From Botryotinia globosa (lineage: Eukaryota > Ascomycota > Leotiomycetes > Helotiales > Sclerotiniaceae), in assembly GCA_014898425.1 (NCBI GenBank), contig RCSZ01000002.1, positions 992,001 to 1,056,000 of the forward strand: a DNA stretch of 64,000 bases, given 5' to 3'. Shown piece after piece: positions 50,308-62,023 of this stretch. Under the pieces are notes generated by a model. The model worked only from the letters and a program-made list of their open reading frames with translations, had not been told where the DNA came from and ran no database searches. The position numbers and the translations under genes were made by a program. Positions within the stretch are counted from its first letter, which is position 1. Every line of letters starts with the position of its first letter.

Positions 50308-50992
50308 TCAAATCTTAGCCTCTTCAACCTTCTTCTTCGTCCATCCTTCATCCGGCATCAGGTCCCTCCTTACTCCCTCAAACCTAACCAGATTTTCCTT
50401 ATACGGATGCGCCGCGCCCTCAAACGCCTTCAATCGTCCCAGTCTCCCATCTCGCAACCGATTCTTCGGTAACATTCCACTGACCGCCTTCCTCAGAACT
50501 TCTGCGCCTCCAAATTTATCCATCAACCCCTCCATACTGATTTCCTTCAAACTACCAGGTCGTGTGTTGTGACGATAATATTTCTTCTGATACATTTTTT
50601 TGCCCGTAGTGTGGAGATTCGCGCAATTGGTAACAACAACATAGTCACCGCAATCTGTGGAGGGATCCCAGATTGGCTTGTGTTTTCCCATGAGGAGAAT
50701 TGCGATGCGGGAAGCGAGACGCCCGAGGGGTGGTGGTGTGATGCGGGCTGTGACAGAGGGGGGTGAGGAGGGGTTTGGACGAGGTCGAAGGGTGGAGAGA
50801 GGAATGTGCGGGGCACTGGCAGAGATGTGATGCCAGGTGCGGGAGTAGGCTAGTTTTGTCTGAGAGAGTGTTAATTTATGTGTGCAGTTTGTTCGGGCGC
50901 TTGTTCGTATATACTGACGACTTCGATGGTGCATGCTAGAAGAGTAGTAAAGGAAGAGGTTGAGAACTTACAAATCCATTTGTTTGCGACAT
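50308..50992 (-). CDS. MRPL23: Mitochondrial ribosomal protein uL13m
   Basis: Exons 50992-50972 and 50859-50308 (- strand) encode 190 residues. The first exon is only 7 codons (MSQTNGF), joined across a 112-nt intron to TKLAYSRTWHHISA. This is the mitochondrial form of uL13, in the large subunit of the mitoribosome. PLGRLASRIAILLMGKHKPIWDP, DYVVVTNCANLHTTGKKMYQKKYYRH and AVSGMLPKNRLRDGRLGRLKAFEG are the uL13 signatures. A Pro/Ser-rich insertion of about 25 residues sits before LGRLASRI. The gene is divergent from CCS1 with 346 bases between start codons. Confidence 0.95.
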
Positions 50993-51338
50993 CGTGGGAT
51001 ATGCTTGGCACAATAACCAATGCTAAATACGATGCGCGGGGGAGAAAGTAATCGGTAGCTGAATGATTCCCTGGTTGTCGTCGTCAAATTCAAGCCTTGA
51101 AGTCAATCGTGATTCTAGATGCCAAGACATTTTTTCTCGAATGGCTTTATGGGACCGTGATTGGCTGGATCTTTTGGCGAGGCTTCCGAGGCTGGATTTC
51201 AAAGCATTCATTGTTGCCCCACGTATGATGGAGATGTTGTATTCTGAACTTCATTCATATTGAATCTTCTCTTTATTTATTATTCTATCACATACAAGAG
51301 GTCTGGGTAAGAGTTTTCAAAAAAAGAAACTCCTCAAA
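50993..51338. promoter_or_regulatory. Shared promoter region of uL13m and CCS1
   Basis: A 346-base divergent spacer that must contain both promoters and leaders. I could not pick out a convincing individual element. Confidence 0.4.
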
Positions 51339-52303
51339 ATGGCCATTACAACTCCCTTCCAGGTAGTTCCCCTCGATTGCGATCACGTGCATTGACCAAA
51401 TCGAAATATCACTAATGGAGAATAGACACAATTTGCAGTACCTATGACATGTGAAGCATGTATCAAAGATATCGAAGGATCTTTATTTAAACTAGTTGGA
51501 ATACAGAAGGTTGAAGCAAATCTGAAGGATCAGCTTGTTACTATCGAAGGAACAAGTAAGTTTGTAACTTTACCCCGCCAAGAAAATGGGGAGAGTTTGG
51601 GAGATGGGGCTCGTTACTAACGTGAAAATAGCTGCGCCTTCGGAGATTGTTAAGGCGATCGAGGAGACGGGGCGAGATGCAATTTTGAGGGGCTCCGGGG
51701 GAAGTGATGGTATGTTTGTTTTTTACGTTGTGTTTGAGTGGGAGTTTGGGTTCAATTTCATTTCATGGTTGATGGCTTGAGGTCTTGTCTGAGATTTGTA
51801 TAGGTGCGGCTGTCTGCATTCTTGAGACACATGATACTACTGTATCGGACAAAGTACGAGGATTAGTGAGGATGGTGCAGGTATCTCCTACATTAACGTT
51901 GGTGGATTTGACGATTCGAGGATTGCAAGAGGGAACATATTGGGCCACTGTTAGAGAAGCGGGGGATATTTCCAACGGAGCAATCTCTACGGCAGGTCTA
52001 TGGAAGGGAGGTAGTGAAGATACACCGAGAGGTGCGTTTGGTACCGTGAGTGTGGGGAAGAATGGAATGGGAAGTGTGTTTTTGGACAAGCCAATCCAGA
52101 TATGGGAAATGATTGGGAGAGGAATGGTAGTATCGAAACAACATGAGGGAGACAGAAAGTTTGAGAAGAATGATGAGAATACTCTCGTGGGGGTAATTGC
52201 ACGGAGTGCTGGTGTATGGGATAATGATAAGACAGTCTGTTCTTGCTCGGGCAAGACATTGTGGGAGGAAAGGAAGGATGAGGTCAGTAAAGGTATGCTC
52301 TGA
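51339..52303 (+). CDS. CCS1: Copper chaperone for superoxide dismutase
   Basis: Exons 51339-51362, 51426-51555, 51632-51709 and 51804-52303 encode 243 residues, close to yeast Ccs1 (249). The protein delivers copper to SOD1 and forms its disulfide, in the cytosol and mitochondrial intermembrane space. Domain I is a heavy-metal-associated fold with the copper motif MTCEAC (Cys17 and Cys20). Domain II (about residues 80-210) resembles SOD1 (DLTIRGLQEGTYWATVREAGDISNG) without the full set of catalytic His. Domain III ends the protein with the Cys-Ser-Cys pair (223 and 225) in VCSCSGKTLWEERKDE. The first exon is 8 codons. All splices restore the family sequence. Confidence 0.95.
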
Positions 52304-55300
52304 TCATATATCAGATGATCGCACAAGAAATGGAACGATAGCATGATACGATACGTACGCCCAAGAAGTTTATTCTCTGCCACCCGCGCTTTTTACATAC
52401 CTATACGTACTTTCCGTCTGAGAACGGCCCGTGGATTGATAAAAAAATTGCAAAGAAGCGATTCAGAGGAAGAAAGCAGGGAATGTTCAAGTGTTTGATC
52501 AGGCTACCATGGACTACATCAAACCTTAAGGATGAGTATTATGAAGAGTAAGCTTCTCTTGTCAAACGTTAAATCCGAATGCGTTTCAAATCTGTCATAT
52601 ACCGGGCAATGATTCCACTTTTGAATACCGTCAAGATTGCTTGTCTTTGGTAACCCTAATCAGCGAGATCTAATCTCTCAATCGTAGCCCTACCCTAGGC
52701 CATCATGTATATTGATCTCATTATTCTTCACGGACCAAAAGGCTGGATGCGACGGAGAAAGCTGCACGCAACCTTAATCTTACATCTGTGTTTGAACTAT
52801 TGTAGAATGTGCAGTACTTATTCATAGTGTCGGCTATTGCATATACTCTCGGGTGATGTTCGTTCTGCTTGATTTGTCCACCTACTAGACTGCCGTTAAA
52901 GTTGAGACGAAAGGAAAAATGTTTTCTTCTGTCAAGCTGGGCAGCATCATGCAAACGGATACAATCACGATGATGACCAGTTTTTGTGATCTGGCATCTT
53001 TATTTCGAGTTTGTTCTTCTCCCGCGTGGCCGTTTAGAACTTTGAATTTGCCCTAAATTCTCAAACAAGGTGAGAAAGGTGAGGTGGAAGCGAGTTTCGT
53101 CCAATCGAGGTGTCTTCCCCTGAGACGTCAAGCTTCCTGCGCTTCAATTCAATGCTTATCCGATATCCGATAAGGTGCGGGCTAGGATATTCGGCGGTTA
53201 TATTTTGAGGAATCGCCCTACGGTTATGTGCGTGGCCGTTTGTGATCTGTTCGGAGGTTACTTTCGGGGTCAGTTGCTGAATTGGTCTGGGCCCAGCAGG
53301 CGAGGTACTTCTTTTGTCTTTTAGATGTTGGTATGAATTGCATGGCATGGATGAGTATATGTATAGCATACGTTCGCATTGCCAAATCGATAGTTTGCAA
53401 TGGCAAGTTGTCGGTCAAAGACAAAAATAACTTGGCATATCGAACTCTTCCAATTGCATGACATAACAAGCCCGTGGATCTGAAGTTATTCATAGATACA
53501 AGATATCACAAGACCTTAACCTATAAATAATGTCGAATGAAATTTATACTCAGGTACCAACAACATAAACTATTGAATCAATCCCGCTGCAAGCAAAACT
53601 ATCACAGTCACCGATGATATTCTATTTTATGTGAGTTCATGACCTTCAACACAATTCTACCAAGTCAAGAAACTCGACTAATCCAGACTTTATTAACCTA
53701 CATAGTGAATCATTAAAAAGAAAGAGAGATATGGTGGACCTTTGAAAAGGCAGAAGAAATGTACGGACAAGAAGATACGTTGGATTACGCGCTGATGGAA
53801 CAAAAAGTGACAGAAAGTGTAACTCTTGACCATCCAATCGGCATGGGATAGGGGATCTTGGAACACTTGCTGCTTTGAACCAGCCTTAAGCGAACAGAAT
53901 CCAAGTTTCGCAAACTCCAAATGTGTGGCTACCAACTTTTCATATTTACCAATCATTTTCATAATTTTTGGAGAATAAAAGCAATTTTGCTGGTGGCTTG
54001 AGCAATTAATCATGATGCTTTTGTATGAAAAGCGTCTCATTTGTGGTTTACACTTTCATTTCATTTCCAATATCGAGTGCGGCTTTTCGAATTAGATAGC
54101 TAGTTGGAGTAGGTATACATTCGTCGCAACAATATATCACAACACCGGAACACGTAAGGGCAAGACAAAGCGACGTTACTACTGTTGCAAAGTATTCCGA
54201 TGGTAAGATAGCTACTCGAGTAGATGTTGAAGCAGCGATTGACAAGGGGGATTCAAGAAATGGTTTGGAATTTGTAACTCATTGCCCATGGGCTAAGACC
54301 GAAGCAAGGATGTAACGAAAATGGCAAGAACACTTTCGCAGAATAGAAGAATCTATTTCCAAAATTCATGTACTGCCCTGTGTTCCATATATGAATAGAG
54401 GTTTGTATGTATGTATGTATGTATGTATGTATGTATGTATGTATGTATGTATGTATGTATGTATGTATGTATGTATGTATGTATGTATGTATGTATGTAT
54501 GTATGTATGTATGTATGTATGTATGTATGTATGTATATCATATCAACGCCCCTTGAGCCACTGCTATATTTGAACCTCAATCTTTGTATATAATATGGAT
54601 AATATAACCATCCGCATGCATGAAACTCCCATGTTCGATCTACTTAGGTAGTCAATACTTCTTCCTACACATCTCCTCCGTACTAGTCGTAGCCCCGTTC
54701 GACACGAGACGTCGATTAGTTGCCGTGGATCGTGTCGGGGTTAGCAAGGACCATTTTTCGACCAGGGAACCCCTCTAAATCCACATTTTAGTATCACTGC
54801 ACCATCGACTTGCATCAAGAGATCAAGAGACTAATCAATCCACGTACCAAGCAATTCAAACCTCGTCTCCTCGTCTAACTCTCCATTTTCAATCTTCCAT
54901 ATCCAAAAGAACTTCTAGGGCGCTACTCGTACGTTGAACTTCTTCTATAATCCACTCATCCTCCTCCGTTCGTTGTAAGAGCGCTGCTAGCCAGCCATCG
55001 TACCTTACATTTCCAACCCAATTCGTTCTGCTTCGTGCATACACCCACACTCCCTTGTCTTTGAACTTTTCCACTTTATCCGTATCTTTATTCTGTTCTA
55101 TTTTCGAGTATTCACATTTGAACATCAAGCTGTCAATCTTTCCATCTTTCTACAATCCATTCATCACGAGAACGGGAAATATCGAAGCCAAATCAAATCA
55201 AGTCTCCACGTTCCTTCGTGGTGCCGAATCGTTGTTCCCCACCAGCCCACCACTACTTTACGATCAGCAATCAACACTAATTAATAGCGACGGGAGGAGC

Positions 55301-55647
55301 CCGCAAGTCAAATCCTACGAAAAGTACAAGGGCTCGCATATGATCCTTTGAATTTATATACTTTAGAACATACGAAATCTCAACCAAAATACAATTATTC
55401 GACAATAAGACATTCCCATCGCTGGACGGATCCGAGAATATTTAATACACACTAGTTGCATCAAAGAGAAGGGACGTACGCAAGAAAAGATACCGACATT
55501 TCGAGATAGCTTCGCACAACATACGAGTATTGCAACACGACATAGAATTTCCTTACACCGCTTGATAGCTGGTCGCTCACGAAGGCGACCAGCCAGCTGC
55601 GAAAGAACATTTCACGAATACATAATCTTTGAGGGAGAAAAGGCATC
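52304..55647. other. Gene-poor spacer between CCS1 and noxR
   Basis: About 3.3 kb. It contains the long GTAT microsatellite and one - strand reading frame (54,889-55,149) that might be an exon, described as a finding. No gene is firmly supported. The last several hundred bases must include the noxR promoter and leader. Confidence 0.55.
54404..54536. repeat. GTAT tetranucleotide microsatellite
   Basis: About 33 almost perfect TGTA units. All frames on both strands stay open through it and give Tyr-Ile-His-Thr or Tyr-Val-Cys-Met repeat peptides, which I do not take as genes. Confidence 0.95.
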
Positions 55648-57579
55648 ATGTCTTTGAAACAGGTTAGTGGGTTGAAGGAAGAAAGATGAGGATTAGAGAA
55701 GGATGCTTCAGTACTGACTACTTGCGCAGGAAATAGAGACGTGGGTTTCTGCCCTTGGTCGCTACGATAATAATGAATTCGATGAAGCGTTGAAGGAGTT
55801 TGATGGCATTGCAGATACTTCAAAGATTCTCTTCAATTGTGGTGTTATTCATGCGACATTAGGGGAACATGAAAAAGCGGTTAGTACTTCTCATTCCTGG
55901 TGACGAACTCAATTATACTGGCAAAATCTAATTCACTATAGGTCGAATGTTACCAAAAAGCCGTTCGTCTGGATCAATACCTAGCCGTAGCATATTTTCA
56001 ACAAGGTGTCTCGAATTTCTTGGTTGGCGATTTCGAGGAGGCTTTGGCAAACTTCAATGATACTTTATTATACTTGAGGGGAAACAACATGATCGACTAT
56101 GCTCAACTTGGTCTTCTTTTCAAACTATATTCGTGCGAAGTGTTATTTAATCGGGGGTTGTGCTACATATATCTACAGCAGAAGGAAGCAGGACTGCAGG
56201 ATCTCTCCTTCGCTGTGAAAGAGAAGGTTGTTGAGGATCACAATGTCATTGATGAGGCAATTCGCGACGAAGCCGAGGTATATTTGTCATTCGGAATTTC
56301 CTGTTGAGAATCTACTAATACTCTCATAGGGTTATACCGTTTTCTCGATTCCCGTAGGGGTTGTTTACAGGCCCAATCAAGCGAAGGTCAAAAACTTGAA
56401 GACAAAAGATTATCTAGGCAAAGCACGTTTAGTTGCAGCTTCAGACCGTGCAAATGCTTTTACTGGATTTGCCGGTTCAGAGATTAAGAATGTAAGTAAT
56501 ACTAACTGTATACTCCGAACCTGTGACACTAACTGTTTCAGGCTGGTATAATTCAACCCAAGGATGACCGTCCGACGGAGAATCTTTCATACGCAGCAGC
56601 GAACCTTGTAAAGCCCGGTTTGGCTAGCAAAAGACAACAATCAGAGCCACCTCTAAACCGAAACGTTTTCCCACCTACACCACCTCCTGAGGCAGAGAAA
56701 ATTTCTGGACCTCCACCCATGAGTCGCGGGGCTTCTGTTCGGAACGGACCTAAACCCATGCTAGCTAAACTCAACATCGAAAAAGCACGCCCTACTGAAA
56801 GTTATGAGATTCGTGAACGTGACGATGCAAGAAGTCCTCCAGATGCAAGAAGTCCTCCAGATGCGCGACCCACCAGACGCGGGACTCAAAGAACAGCATC
56901 AGAACCAAGGGGGCCATCGCAAATGCAATACTCCAATAAGCGATCCGAATCACGTTCGAGACAACCACCAAGACGAATGCAATCAACGCAAGAAGAAGAA
57001 GATGACTACCCAGAGGATCTCTATGATATGTATAGCTCCCCAGGTCGGAGATCGAATAATTCTAGACGCAATACCCGGAATAGATATATCGAAGAAGAAA
57101 GTGAATACGCAAGCGACTACGATGAAGGTTCTTTTGACGAAGATGAGTTCGAAATGGTCTCTAGCCGTCCGCCTCCTAGATCCCGCACAACGTCTTCGAT
57201 TAATGGTGGTAATGGTCGAGCTGGCTCTCGTCAACCTGATGTTCGCAAAGTTCGTGTGAAGGTCCATGCCGAGGATGTACGATATGTTATGATAGGCTCG
57301 GCTATCGAGTTCCGCGATTTCCAAGACAAGATAAAGGAAAAGTTTGGACTGCGTGATCGATTTAAGATCAAAGTTCGTGACGAGGATGTTCCTAATGGCG
57401 ATATGATTACAATGGGTGATCAGGATGATTTGGATATGGTTTTGATGAGTGTAAAAGAAAATGCAAAGAGAGAAAGATTGGATATGGGAAAGATGGAAGT
57501 GAGTTTATCTTACCGTCCTCTTTTTTCCACTAATATCGCTTACTGACATACAAACTAGATTTGGGTAGTAAAAGCGTGA
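55648..57579 (+). CDS. noxR: NADPH oxidase regulator NoxR (p67phox-like)
   Basis: Exons 55648-55662, 55730-55879, 55942-56277, 56330-56491, 56542-57498 and 57559-57579 encode 546 residues. NoxR activates the NADPH oxidases NoxA and NoxB with the GTPase Rac and is needed for hyphal differentiation and, in plant pathogens, infection structures. The N-terminal half holds TPR repeats (ETWVSALGRYDNNEFDEAL, KILFNCGVIHATLGEHEKAV, VAYFQQGVSNFLVGDFEEAL). Next is the activation-type region VFSIPVGVVYRPNQAK. The middle is Pro/Ser/Arg-rich, with PPTPPPEAE and an 18-bp duplication. A PB1 domain occupies about residues 454-546 (VRKVRVKVHAEDVRYVM, then FKIKVRDEDVPNGDM). The first exon is 5 codons and the last is 7, ending MEIWVVKA. 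Confidence 0.95.
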
Positions 57580-57994
57580 TGTGAGGACAAGGAAGATAAT
57601 GATGAATGTTGACGATTATGTCTTTCCTTTTTATTTTATTTTCCCATGTACCAAAATTTCCTCTTTATTTTTGGAAGAAGTTTTTGGGAAGAGAAGCGAG
57701 ATTTTGGTCTACTTAATTTGTTCGCCGAGGCAGAAAAATACTTCTTTGATAAGATACCAGCAAATATCCACAATGGCGAATATAAATGTATTGTTTGCTT
57801 TCTTATATCCTTCTGAACATTGGTATTTGAGTTTATAGCGCTTAGAATTATATAAGCGAGCGCCGAATCCGATTCGAAAAACAGGAATGTATGTACTAGG
57901 TATGTGGATGAACGAGTACATTGTAATTATGGGAGACGAGAGAAAAGGAAGGGAAACCATCATTAATACATGTCTGGGACACAATTGATATATC

Positions 57995-58045
57995 TTTCCT
58001 TTTCCTTTTCCTTTTCCTTTTCCTTTTCCTTTTCCTTTTCCTTTT
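57995..58045. repeat. TTTTCC hexanucleotide repeat
   Basis: About eight copies of CTTTTC, pyrimidine-only on the + strand. Confidence 0.9.
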
Positions 58046-58072
58046 TGTGAGTTTGAGTTTGGGGGGTTTTGT

Positions 58073-58156
58073 GGATTTGAATTTGGATTTGGATTTGGAT
58101 TTGGATTTGGATTTGGATTTGGATTTGGATTTGGATTTGGATTTGGATTTGGATTT
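58073..58156. repeat. GGATTT hexanucleotide repeat
   Basis: About 14 copies of TGGATT, almost perfect, 28 bases after the TTTTCC array. The + strand has no C, so the two neighbouring arrays have opposite strand composition. Confidence 0.92.
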
Positions 58157-59312
58157 CGGCTTTCTCTCCTTTTTGTGTTGTTTGCTTTTTATTCTTGGGA
58201 AAAGGGTTTAGGGGAGGGTGGGAGAGATGAGATCAGATGAGATGAAATCAAGTAGGTAGTTAATGTAAAATGGATGCATGTATGTACGGATAGGGGAGAA
58301 CTCGGGTATCGAGATTTGGATATCCAGAATGCAGATGGATGATGGGTGTGAGAATGAGGATCGCATAGGATGATAGGACTGGGGAAATTGGAATGGTTTA
58401 TATGTACTATGGATATTAATTAGTATGGATCATGGATATATATATGCACCTGAATGAAGAAATATGTATATATGTGTGTGCGTGTGCGTGTATGTGTGTA
58501 TATTGGACGATATGATGATTTTCTATTGATTGATTGATTGATTGAGAATGGAGACTTGACTTAAAGTGAGAATGGGAAATGGAAATTATGCATGGATAGA
58601 CGAATAGGTAAATAAATAGGTAACTTGTGATTGAATGAACATCAGTATTTACATGCTATATCTATTATATCTACACCTAGGTAGGTATCTACTAAACCCA
58701 TTCAGAAAAGATTCAAAAATCCCCCTTTAAAAACTCACAGGAAAGGAATCCATTAAATCTCTAATCCCCCCTGCCTCTCCCTCATTCCCTCCCTTTATGG
58801 AATAAATCTATCTCACACTCGGTAGTAAGAAAGACAATATCAAATGCAAAACAGAAGCGAAGAAATCCCGAAAGTTTGGGCTTGTCAAATTTGCTTCGAG
58901 GTGGAATTTGTATGTATTTTAATGATTCTCAATTTCATTGACAGAAAAAGAAAAGGAGAAGCGAAGGGGCCTTGCATTTCGTATCTGTGTGGAGCGGGGT
59001 CTTGTGAGTTGGCTGATGGATAGAAATCTAAGTAAGGCTGCTACGGGGGGACGGGGTTGGACATGTAGTGGAATATGAGAAAATCGAGCCATGCTAATTA
59101 CTCCCAAAACATGGATAGACTCTTGTTTCGGTGTGAGATTAAATCGAGTTGAATTCCATGCTTAAATGGTATCTGCCATTATCTATATACATGGTCCTGA
59201 AAATGCGCCTAACGCTCTATACCCGAGATGCCAAAACGCCTTTCCAATATAAAGCAATGGTGAGTGGCGCCATGCAAATTATGCTATCATAAAATCATGA
59301 TGTACGTCAAAT

Positions 59313-60327
59313 CTATAGCTTCGGTGTGACTGGAGTTCTAGTGACGGTGACATTGATGAGACCGTTTGGTCCAGATTGAGGAGCATAAACTTCTGCGTCC
59401 TTTCCGGTGTTCTTAAGACCCTTGTGCCAGCTGAGATCTGTAGAAATGTTAGAACTTTCCGCGTATGTTGAATGCCTCGTTCACTTACCAACTTCGAAAT
59501 AATGCTTATTGGGCAAGGAATAATCCACAGCCTCGACTTCTGGGACGGCTTCCAAAATGGAGCCGCACATCTTGTACATGGTGTTTTGTACAGATGGGCT
59601 ATTCTCTTCAGCGAACGTCTTCATGGTGATATTTCTGGCATCGTCAAATGCTTTATCGAATTTGGGGATGGCCTCTTTCACAGCGTCCAATCCGGCAAAT
59701 GTTTTCCATGACCAGCCACAATCAACATCAGTTGACAAAATTCTGTCCCAGACCTCAGGGAGTGTAGTGTACTCGTCTCGGACAAAGCCGTGGAATTGCG
59801 AGCCGGTGCTCTTCAAAACCAAGAGCCCAACAATTCCGCTGCGGATATCGATGCCCTTTCCTCTCTTGATAACGGCTTCAACATTTCGTGTTTCGCTTCC
59901 GTCTCTGTAGAATGAGTGAGGGTGGGGTTTGCCATCGATAGTCATTCGTGTCCATCTGTGAGTAATGATTTTGATGTTGGCTGCGGTGAGATGGGGGTAG
60001 GTCTCGATAAAGTGAGTTCCGAGAATACTAGCAAAGAGCTCGGGTGGAGTAACTGGATGTTCTTTGGCTTTGATGTAAACTGTATTCTTCATGGAATCGG
60101 TTGCAACCACAACACTGTTATCGGCCTTGGTATATCTAGAGATTGGTTAGCCCTCGATTTCAGGGGTATTCAGTAGAAGAAGCAACATACGAGACGTCGA
60201 TAGCACCCTCCAGTAATACACAAACGGTCATTTCAGTGACGGTTTGAGTTCCGGTCTGCTCATCTCTCTCTACTTTATAGACGCGGACATTGTCCTTGCC
60301 ATATTTTGCTGAAGCTATCGATGCCAT
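59313..60327 (-). CDS. Urate oxidase (uricase)
   Basis: Exons 60327-60191, 60135-59489 and 59437-59313 (- strand) encode 302 residues, the same length as Aspergillus urate oxidase. The cofactor-free enzyme oxidises urate to 5-hydroxyisourate and H2O2, normally in peroxisomes. The start ASAKYGKDNVRVYKV is the family opening. VVATDSMKNTVY supplies the catalytic Thr (58), THRWTRM and DGKPHPHSFYRDG follow, FHGFVRDEYTTLPEV carries substrate contacts, and LPNKHYFEVDLSWHKG holds the catalytic His (about 257). Introns are 55 and 51 nt. The protein ends TPKL, so the peroxisome signal would be PKL and not the usual SKL. Confidence 0.96.
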
Positions 60328-62023
60328 GATAAATGTTTAAATTCGTGTTGATGTCTAAAAAGTAAGAAGTTGCAATAGAACGTATCTGAAAGACTTGATG
60401 GGTATTAGTATGATGTGAGTGACAACAAGAATGAGGATAGCAGATGAATGAATCGAATGAAGTCAAGGGGACTTTGATCTCTTTATGGAATTCTGAGTAT
60501 AGTCGCTAAAGAGTCTTAGCGGCCATGAAGTTGAATATTGTTTCGAGGAGAACGGAGAAGCTCAAGCTACCTGCAGGAGTCCACCGAATAAGATAGCTAC
60601 GGGATGTTGTATCTTGGCTCCATATGCGAGAAGTCGATTCCATCATCTATCGGAAGGCGCCGAACGCACGAGGCCGACTTGTAGCCTTGTAATGAAACTT
60701 TGATAATTGGTCTTACTTTTTTTACCTAACAACCATAATTTGTGAATGAAAAAGTCTTTTCACATTGCGGGTCTTGGGGAGAAAGGCATTTGAAACTTCG
60801 GGATTCGAGAAATTAAAGCGATATCGATAAACATTCCTTTCGCATGATTTTGTTCTGTCATTACATGAATGAAGTATTGAGGAATGGAAATGCAAGGCTG
60901 ACCATCACCTGACCAGAACCAACGGGGTCGTCCGCCATACCTATTCTATTCCTATTATCTACTAAAAGCACGAGTCTGACAGGTCTGTTCTCTCGTACGA
61001 TGGATGATTCTTATGTCTGTCTCATTGGACCCCACTATGAAATCGAATCTGATGCCGCTTCAATAGTTGAAGAAGACTATGAAGGTCATCTCGAGGTCGA
61101 CATACAGAGAGATCATTCAACTCCTTAAAAGGAGCGACAAGGCGGTCTCTCTTCTTGGAACCATCATGATGAACTGAAGATCTGATAGACAACGGGAACG
61201 GGGCTACCAACTTACCATGAGATCCTCTTATCAGACTATTGCCGTTCTTAATGTAGCGTTACTTGATTATCTTCGTACATTATCTTGAAGCGTGAAGCAC
61301 CATTCCGTACAGTTCATCCAGTTTGTACACCTAGCGACCAAGCGTTCCTGATGTATGTTGCAACATTTCGATGTATCTTCATTTCTAGAGCTGGATCATA
61401 ACCATATAGAGTAGGAACGCATCTGGACATTATATAAGAAGAAGAAATAGACACAAATATCCACAAGAGTTTGAAATGTAATGAATGTATTTGTCCATGA
61501 AAGATTTCCCCATAGAATGAACACCAAAGGCAATTTGTTAGCGATGTCTTCATGGTCTTTTGGTCGTATTGGTCTGTGTTGTGACTTTTACCCCCATCAT
61601 CTACATATCTATCTGCGGGAATGGGAGCGTTAAAGAACGAATTGATTGATGAAATATTTTAAATCTTCTATAAACTTTTTGTCGCTATACAATCCAGCAA
61701 TTTAATTTCAGAATTTCCAAACAAGCTGTTTGATACCTCCATTTCCCCACAATCTTTAGTCATTTTCTAGTACAGCAACACCTCAAACTTCACTATCTAC
61801 AAGCTTGGTGCCCACATCGACTGCGGAACCTCCACACATATCACGACAAGCACATATTGTATTGCCTACGAATACCGTTTAGCTGGACCGAAATCCATTG
61901 CACTACAACCTTATCTCCCATTCTCGCATAGATATCTGGATGACTTTTGTGTCGGTCCCTTAACTGCACCACCTATGTCACCCCCGCACGAAGAACGTTG
62001 ACCCCGACCTCTCGAATGGGCAG
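60328..62023. promoter_or_regulatory. Divergent intergenic region, urate oxidase / Rictor gene
   Basis: About 1.7 kb between divergent genes. I see no supported gene. The right-hand part is probably the leader of the Rictor-type gene. Confidence 0.5.

Larger units (their letters stand above)
57580..59312. other. Spacer between noxR and urate oxidase 3' ends
   Basis: About 1.7 kb between convergent genes, dominated by simple repeats (below) and AT-rich sequence. No supported gene. Confidence 0.6.

Noticed and set aside
54353..54593. ORFs with Tyr-Ile-His-Thr or Tyr-Val-Cys-Met repeats
   Set aside because: They are translations of the GTAT microsatellite.
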